From Obelidium mucronatum (taxonomy: Eukaryota > Chytridiomycota > Chytridiomycetes > Chytridiales > Chytriomycetaceae), in contig JAIVFH010000007.1 in the NCBI GenBank assembly GCA_025765595.1, positions 124,001 through 188,000 on the forward strand: a stretch of 64,000 bases of DNA. The letters run 5' to 3'. Position 1 is the first letter of the stretch; every line of letters starts with the position of its first letter. Position numbers and translations under genes: made by a program. Positions 59,208-64,000 of the stretch are shown piece after piece. Below the pieces are notes generated by a model. That model was not told where the DNA came from, made no database searches, and was given only the letters and a program-made list of their open reading frames with translations.

Positions 59208-60572
59208 CTATTCCATCTCCATCCCTTCAAATAGATTGTCCCATTGCTTTCGATTTCCTTCTCGAATGACTTCAATCAATATATTGACCTTGTAAGAGTC
59301 TTCAATTGTATCGCACAACTTTTCCAATTGTTTCCCCAAAATCATTATTCGATGCAACCGATCTTTCCCCTTTCTTTTTGAGACGGGGGTCCAAAAGACC
59401 GCCAAAAATTCATCAATCATTGGTTGAACAGAAGCATCCTGAAAAGCCTTGATGGACATTAGCGACTCGCGAAACTTTTGGGCTTCTTTCGGAATAGAAA
59501 CTTCGCCTGGTGGTATCCATGCCACAGGTTTGGGATTCCTTGCATTATCAAGAAAAGCCGAATCTCGGTGCATCTATACCAGCAAGATCCATGTCAGTAG
59601 GTAAACCCCAGCACACGGCAATTACCCACAATATGGCTTCGGTTTCGATGTAAGAATAGAACGATGGATTCCACAACAGCATGTCGGTCCAAAACACTGC
59701 ACGCGTCCAATACTTTGGCCCTCAAGTACATTGTACGGAAGTTCAACTTCCTGATTTCCTCCCAGTCTTTACACTGGGATTGCGTCTTTGGACATTGAAG
59801 TTAGAGAATTCATTCCATTTGCATGATGTTGCTTACAACAAACGTGCCAAACAGCTTGTCGACATAGACACAGTCGCGTAAAGAAGGTAGAGACTTCATG
59901 GCAATAAGAGCAAACTCAAATTCCATTGGTCCATACAGTTCTTCCGCCGAGGAAGGCGGAGGTTGTTGCAGTTGTGGTTGTGGTTGAAGCTGCGACAAAT
60001 CTGGGTTGCTTCCACCACCTTCACTGCCCGTATCCCCGCTCAAAGACACAACTTCAACTGATGCAAGAAACTGATTAACCGCCAACATCGAACGCAGAGC
60101 CTGGCATTCCAACACCAAACCTGCCACTTTTTCCTCCAACTGTTTCACCAGGCCATAAGCCACCACAGCCTTCATCTTCTCAACGCCACAACTGGCACAC
60201 TCTATTCGATCTCCCTCAGCGCGTACAGGAAAAGAGCTTTTTAGATCAATCGCGACTCGGTTCATTGACAGGAAGCTGTTTTCAGCCTCCAGAGCAGAAA
60301 TGCGATTGTGCAAGTTTTGCACAAAGAACGAATCGAGAGAGTTGGAGCCATTGATGATTGCTTTGAGTTCATTGTTTTCTGCTTCGAGGCGGGTCAGTTG
60401 TGCCTTCTTGCGTTCCTGGAAGAGTCTAGGGGCATTGAATCAAGTTCCGTGAAAAGACTGCATAAAGACAGAACGAAAAAGCGAACCTTTGGCTTTCGAG
60501 ATTTTTGGACGCCTGTGTTTGCTTGCGTTTGCGGCCTTTAGTTGGTGCTGGTGTTTGGTCATCGTCAGACAT
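59208..60572 (-). CDS. bZIP-like transcription factor D (ELYGP family)
   Basis: Minus strand, start MSDDDQTPAPTKGRKRKQT at 60572. The basic region across an intron is KNLESQRLFQERKKAQLTRL; the Asn is kept. Then LEAENNELKAIINGSNSLDS, a CxxC block (IECASCGVEKMKAVVAYGLV), Gln/Pro-rich linker, SAEELYGPMEFEFALIAMKS, and DRHAVVESIVLFLHRNRSH near 59660. The C-terminal block ends with EGNRKQWDNLFEGMEME, stop at 59208-59210. It shares the ELYGP and CxxC blocks with B and C but at lower similarity. Only 70 bp separate it from the helicase gene on the same strand. Confidence 0.7.
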
Positions 60573-60801
60573 GATGTGATTTCAACGATACTTCTTTATT
60601 GGTGATCTGCATCGCAACTTTGCTTAAGAGCATATTACTTTTAGTTACCATTTTATCGAATTGGCGGTTTGTTTTGTGGCTGACACTTCCGGCAACACAG
60701 CCGGCATCAATCGGCTCCTTCCGAAAATTGTTTCTTCCTTCAAAAAGCCATTAAAAAGCCCGCGATACGAGAACCTTCGCCATATTCACAAACACTTCAA
60801 T
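60573..60801. promoter_or_regulatory. Divergent promoter region between bZIP D and the F-box/LRR gene
   Basis: About 230 bp between two divergent starts. No repeat or clear box was recognised. An open frame upstream of 60802 continues to 60661, so a longer LRR protein cannot be excluded. Confidence 0.35.
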
Positions 60802-61734
60802 ATGCAATCGGCAAAACTAGAGATAACATCATCCCAGAGTATATACCAGAACTCGTATCTGCAGGCTCGGATTCCTCCCGAAGTGGTCCAGTCTATTTTC
60901 AGCCACAGTGATGCTGCAGTGGTTCTCAAGTTCAAAAGGCTGTGCCGCCACGTCTACCACTGCCTCTCTGATAGGCGGTTTGCTACAATGAATCTATCCA
61001 TGGTCCTTTCAAAGTCAGAGCACCGCTTCTATCCAAACCCTATACAGCTTGACAAATGTTGGTGGCATTGGCCAGAACCCTATCAGTCCTCCTACGCAAA
61101 AATACGGCTTTCTCATCTTACAGTAATGGATTGGCCCTCTTATTCTTTTACCGGGTCGATCCCAACTGCGATTGGAAGTCTCACATCTTTGACTCTCCTG
61201 ACTCTTGCAAACAACTCGTTGCATGGAGCTATTCCACGCGAGATTGGGTCACTGAAGAATCTTTCCCACCTCAATCTCTCTTTTAATAACCTGTCTGGGT
61301 GTATTCCCTCAGAAATCGGGGACCTTGTAAATCTACAGATCCTGTCGTTAAATAATAACGCACTCAACGGTCCCATTCCTGATGAGATTGCAAATCTTAA
61401 AAGCTTGCGCCTCATTACTTTGGCTCATAACAAGTTGACTGGCTGTATTCCAAAATCAATTGGTCTTCTGGAATTCGTCAATGTGTTGGTTTTGAGCGAT
61501 AATTTCTTTGAAGGGAGCATCCCGGCCGAAATTGGAAATCTTTCCTACCTTCAATACTTATCTTGCGCAAACAATCGCCTTACTGGTGAGATTCCAGCTG
61601 AAATTGCCTCGCTGTCGAAATTAGCGGTTTTGTTAGTCAACAATAACTCTCTGGCGACACAACCAATTGTGCATACGCTTTTGCAGCACCGGTCTTTGAA
61701 ATTATGGAATCTAAGTTTGAATTGTTTGCAATAA
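60802..61734 (+). CDS. F-box-like protein with plant-type leucine-rich repeats
   Basis: A single-exon gene. After MQSAKLEITSSQSIYQNSY comes an F-box-like helix set (IPPEVVQSIFSHSDAAVVLK, FKRLCRHVYHCLSDRRFAT). About seven plant-style LRRs follow: TGSIPTAIGSLTSLTLLTLA, HGAIPREIGSLKNLSHLNLS, SGCIPSEIGDLVNLQILSLN, NGPIPDEIANLKSLRLITLA, TGCIPKSIGLLEFVNVLVLS, EGSIPAEIGNLSYLQYLSCA and TGEIPAEIASLSKLAVLLVN. The repeat type (IPxEIGxLxxLxxL) is best known from plant receptors; the lack of signal peptide or membrane span suggests an intracellular adaptor, perhaps of an SCF ligase. Related relics lie at 48.5 kb and perhaps 23.8 kb. Confidence 0.8.
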   Translation: MQSAKLEITSSQSIYQNSYLQARIPPEVVQSIFSHSDAAVVLKFKRLCRHVYHCLSDRRFATMNLSMVLSKSEHRFYPNPIQLDKCWWHWPEPYQSSYAKIRLSHLTVMDWPSYSFTGSIPTAIGSLTSLTLLTLANNSLHGAIPREIGSLKNLSHLNLSFNNLSGCIPSEIGDLVNLQILSLNNNALNGPIPDEIANLKSLRLITLAHNKLTGCIPKSIGLLEFVNVLVLSDNFFEGSIPAEIGNLSYLQYLSCANNRLTGEIPAEIASLSKLAVLLVNNNSLATQPIVHTLLQHRSLKLWNLSLNCLQ

Positions 61735-61746
61735 TTATAATAAAAC

Positions 61747-62766
61747 ATGTTCACGGCATTTAAGAATGGGAAAATCGGAAAAAAGGCGACTGGTGTCACG
61801 TGCTTCGGCATCCCACCGACAGCTAAAAACATGCCGTACAATTTTCTCTTTGTGAGACTTCCCGAGAACTTCACACCCGCGATGGACCCTCGCTTCTACT
61901 GCCACGATCTCTACAATCAGCCAGCCAATCAGCACCAGGCCCGGCGGAGGTTGGCTGGGCCAAATATAACCTTTTTCGAAAACACTGGATGGAGCCAGTC
62001 TTCACCCAACGCTGGCCCCCTTTCCTTCCAAGAGGCACTGCAAATACTAAACACTCCGATATCGATACCTATGCCGATTTCTATTCAAATCCCGAGCTCG
62101 GGCACCCCCGTACCGCTTTTACCACTTCTACCATATCGTCAGCCACAAACGCACGTCAATGTTCCGCAAGTGCCAGATCAGCCGTCGAGCCCGCTCTCTC
62201 CATCAGCTATTTACGCTTTATTACCAAACTATACTCAAGAGCTTCCTGAGAAGCCATTACTCACACCTGTAAAGCATGAACCCATTGTTCAAGAACATGA
62301 TAACAGCAATACCCAACCACAACTCCCGCTACAGCAGCAACAGCAGCAAGCTTCTCCATCGCCTTCTTCTTCTCCTACCGCATCTGAATACTCGTTTACT
62401 GCCGAGGATCCTCTCACAAACAGCGAACAGGAAACTCCTGAAATTGTTGGTACTCAAAACTTGCACGCACGCCAAAGCCCCCAGCATGATAACACAGCAA
62501 CCTCAACAACATCGTCCATAAAGAGTCCAAAAAGCAGCGTTTCTAAAAGAAGGACAAAGAAGCGAATTGTATCGAAACCTCAAACTCGGGAATTTCAGTG
62601 CCCCACTTGCCATCGAATGTTTCTTCGAAAGCAAGACATGCAACGCCATGAAGTTACACATGATCAAGTTCGGGCGTTTGTGTGTCCTATTCAAGGATGT
62701 GATTCAGCGTTTGTGAGAAGAGATGCTCTTTCTCGGCATATAAAAAGTGGACGGTGTTGCAAATGA
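61747..62766 (+). CDS. C2H2 zinc-finger protein
   Basis: A single frame starts MFTAFKNGKIGKKATGVTCF, with an alternative start at MDPRFYCHDLYNQPANQ near 61880. The middle is low-complexity: Pro/Ser/Gln-rich with a Gln run of at least seven. The C-terminal end has two C2H2 fingers: FQCPTCHRMFLRKQDMQRHE plus VTHDQVRAF, and CPIQGCDSAFVRRDALSRHI plus KSGRC. This arrangement (C-terminal fingers with a disordered activation-type region) is common in fungal transcription factors. The first ATG lies only 12 bp after the F-box/LRR stop codon on the same strand, so the second start is more likely. Confidence 0.8.
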   Translation: MFTAFKNGKIGKKATGVTCFGIPPTAKNMPYNFLFVRLPENFTPAMDPRFYCHDLYNQPANQHQARRRLAGPNITFFENTGWSQSSPNAGPLSFQEALQILNTPISIPMPISIQIPSSGTPVPLLPLLPYRQPQTHVNVPQVPDQPSSPLSPSAIYALLPNYTQELPEKPLLTPVKHEPIVQEHDNSNTQPQLPLQQQQQQASPSPSSSPTASEYSFTAEDPLTNSEQETPEIVGTQNLHARQSPQHDNTATSTTSSIKSPKSSVSKRRTKKRIVSKPQTREFQCPTCHRMFLRKQDMQRHEVTHDQVRAFVCPIQGCDSAFVRRDALSRHIKSGRCCK

Positions 62767-62923
62767 TTTACCTCATTATTCTGTTATTATTTCTTCTTTT
62801 TTCCTATTATTTTTTGTATAAGACTGTAATATTCTTTAACAAGCTCATTGATATTCAAACTGCTATTTCGCATCATTACAAATGTCTCAATGAAAAAAAT
62901 GCACAGAAAAACGAAGATTAATT

Positions 62924-64000
62924 TCACTGGAATATCCCAAACGCAAACTTCCGGTCTTTTTCCAAAGCTTCTGAATACGACATATGCTCATCTTTAGAGT
63001 TGTGCAATGAATTGGAATGGAACAGTTGCTTGAAAAATTCCAATGCTTGATCGCTGCTGGACATGTCGACATCCAATTTACAAGCAATCTGTCTCATGGC
63101 CTCAGTCTCAACTCGCCAAACTTTTGTGTATTCCTCACACGCGTCCTGCAATGGTTCACGAGTCTCTTCTTCCGCCTTCAAGTACTTTGCAAGGCACTTT
63201 TCAAGCTCGCACGCCCCTTCCATAGCGGCATTCACACCTTGCCCAACAGGAGGAAAAGGAGCTGCAGCATCCCCAATCAAAACGCATCGCCCTGCCCAGA
63301 AACTGGAGCAAGACTTTGCCTTCCCCGTTGGCATACACGGTCTCTTGCTAAAAGCGTCAAACGCGTCGTCACTACAGTACTTGATAATATCTGGAAACTG
63401 CTGCACCAACAGACTTTTCGCTTCTTTGGCCGAAGAAAAGGTCCGCGGCCCACTCACTCCAACTTGACAAAACCAACGCGGATCATCTCTCCCTGATTCC
63501 CCATTAATAGCACCTGCAACCATCATCACCGGTGGCCGCGAGAAAATATGCAAATATTCTGGATCCAATTCTTGAGCTTGATCCTTCTTATCCATATGGA
63601 GCATAATGGAATGATTGCTCAACTGTGTCGAGACAACTCGGAAATCAGGAATTTGTTGCTGCAAGGCTCCACGAACAACACTGCCTCCACCATCCGCGCC
63701 AACAACCAAATCAAACTCCAAGACAGTTCCCTCCCCCTCTTCGCCTTTCACAACTTTGAATGACCCAGCACCAACGTTTATGTCCGTGACTTTTGCATTG
63801 AAATGAACAATGGAGTCAAGGGAACACCCCAATTTGTCAAGACGTTCTTGGAGCTCCTTCAAGAGGGCTCTGCAAATATCACCCCGAGAGCCCGTCCAGC
63901 CTTTACTTGGAAACTTTCCATCTAATCCCAAGGTCTCAGACGTTGGGAGGAAGTGAATGTGAAGTCCTTGGAAATGGATCAAGTTTTGGTCAAACACTTG
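62924..64000 (-). CDS. FAD-dependent monooxygenase (partial, cut by window edge)
   Basis: Minus strand; the N-terminal part with the FAD GxGxxG motif lies beyond 64000. Visible are ELQERLDKLGCSLDSIVHFN, FDLVVGADGGGSVVRGALQQ (DG motif), the second FAD contact region GRCVLIGDAAAPFPPVGQGV with NAAMEGACELEKCL, and a C-terminal helical tail ending RKFAFGIFQ (stop 62924-62926). The layout resembles aromatic-ring hydroxylases of the kynurenine 3-monooxygenase type. Substrate is unknown. It is about 50 kb from the lyase-PKS gene, so no functional tie is claimed. Confidence 0.8.
   Translation of the reverse strand, partial: QVFDQNLIHFQGLHIHFLPTSETLGLDGKFPSKGWTGSRGDICRALLKELQERLDKLGCSLDSIVHFNAKVTDINVGAGSFKVVKGEEGEGTVLEFDLVVGADGGGSVVRGALQQQIPDFRVVSTQLSNHSIMLHMDKKDQAQELDPEYLHIFSRPPVMMVAGAINGESGRDDPRWFCQVGVSGPRTFSSAKEAKSLLVQQFPDIIKYCSDDAFDAFSKRPCMPTGKAKSCSSFWAGRCVLIGDAAAPFPPVGQGVNAAMEGACELEKCLAKYLKAEEETREPLQDACEEYTKVWRVETEAMRQIACKLDVDMSSSDQALEFFKQLFHSNSLHNSKDEHMSYSEALEKDRKFAFGIFQ

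Noticed and set aside
62924..64000. The idea that the FAD monooxygenase tailors the PKS product
   Set aside because: It is about 50 kb from the PKS with many unrelated genes between; nothing in the sequence links them.

Overview
The window looks like nuclear DNA of a zoosporic (chytrid-type) fungus. Genes are close together and split by many short GT-AG introns (about 44-90 bp, some with a TACTAAC-like branch site). The gene set is fungal (Polo kinase, Rac1, LRG1-like RhoGAP, Grd19/SNX3, LicD/MNN4-like, DPY30). It also carries the ciliary transport subunit IFT140 and a vasohibin-type tubulin carboxypeptidase, which fit a lineage with a flagellate stage. A Crinkler-like protein, plant-type leucine-rich repeats and a local family of bZIP factors also fit chytrids. 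The species cannot be named from the sequence.

Layout. 0.4-12.4 kb (+) is one very large gene. It encodes an aromatic amino-acid ammonia-lyase, predicted tyrosine-type, fused to a type I polyketide synthase (KS-AT, decayed KS-AT, DH, KR, ACP) and ending in an adenylate-forming domain. 12.6-19.7 kb (+) holds a Rac1 GTPase and IFT140. 19.8-25.1 kb (-) holds a Crinkler-like kinase protein, a Ulp1-type SUMO protease, an LRR relic and a vasohibin. 25.2-34.0 kb (+) holds an AAMP/Sqt1 WD40 protein, a homeodomain protein, and a tandem duplication of a LIM-RhoGAP gene. The first duplicate has lost its RhoGAP half and runs into a stray copy of the AAMP first exon. 34.4-41.0 kb is mostly (-): an NRPS-condensation-like protein split by a coiled-coil/SAM insert, a Ser/Pro-rich protein, an ankyrin protein (+) and Polo kinase. 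41.1-46.5 kb holds SNX3, an MFS transporter, a LicD-type protein (all +) and a MAPEG protein (-). 46.9-60.6 kb holds four paralogous bZIP-like genes, with an LRR pseudogene, a SAP-domain protein, DPY30 and a RING/SNF2 helicase among them. 60.8-64.0 kb holds an F-box/LRR protein, a C2H2 factor and part of an FAD monooxygenase.

How genes relate. The fused synthase looks self-contained: the lyase would make p-coumarate or cinnamate, the adenylating domain could activate it, and the PKS could extend it. No other biosynthetic gene is next to it. IFT140 and vasohibin both act on axonemal microtubules. Rac1 and the RhoGAP belong to Rho-GTPase signalling. The bZIP paralogs look like a lineage-specific expansion.

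Caveat. Many genes, including conserved ones, need a single-base frame correction, often at a short homopolymer. This points to indel errors in the assembly. Exon boundaries were deduced by eye from reading frames and splice signals.
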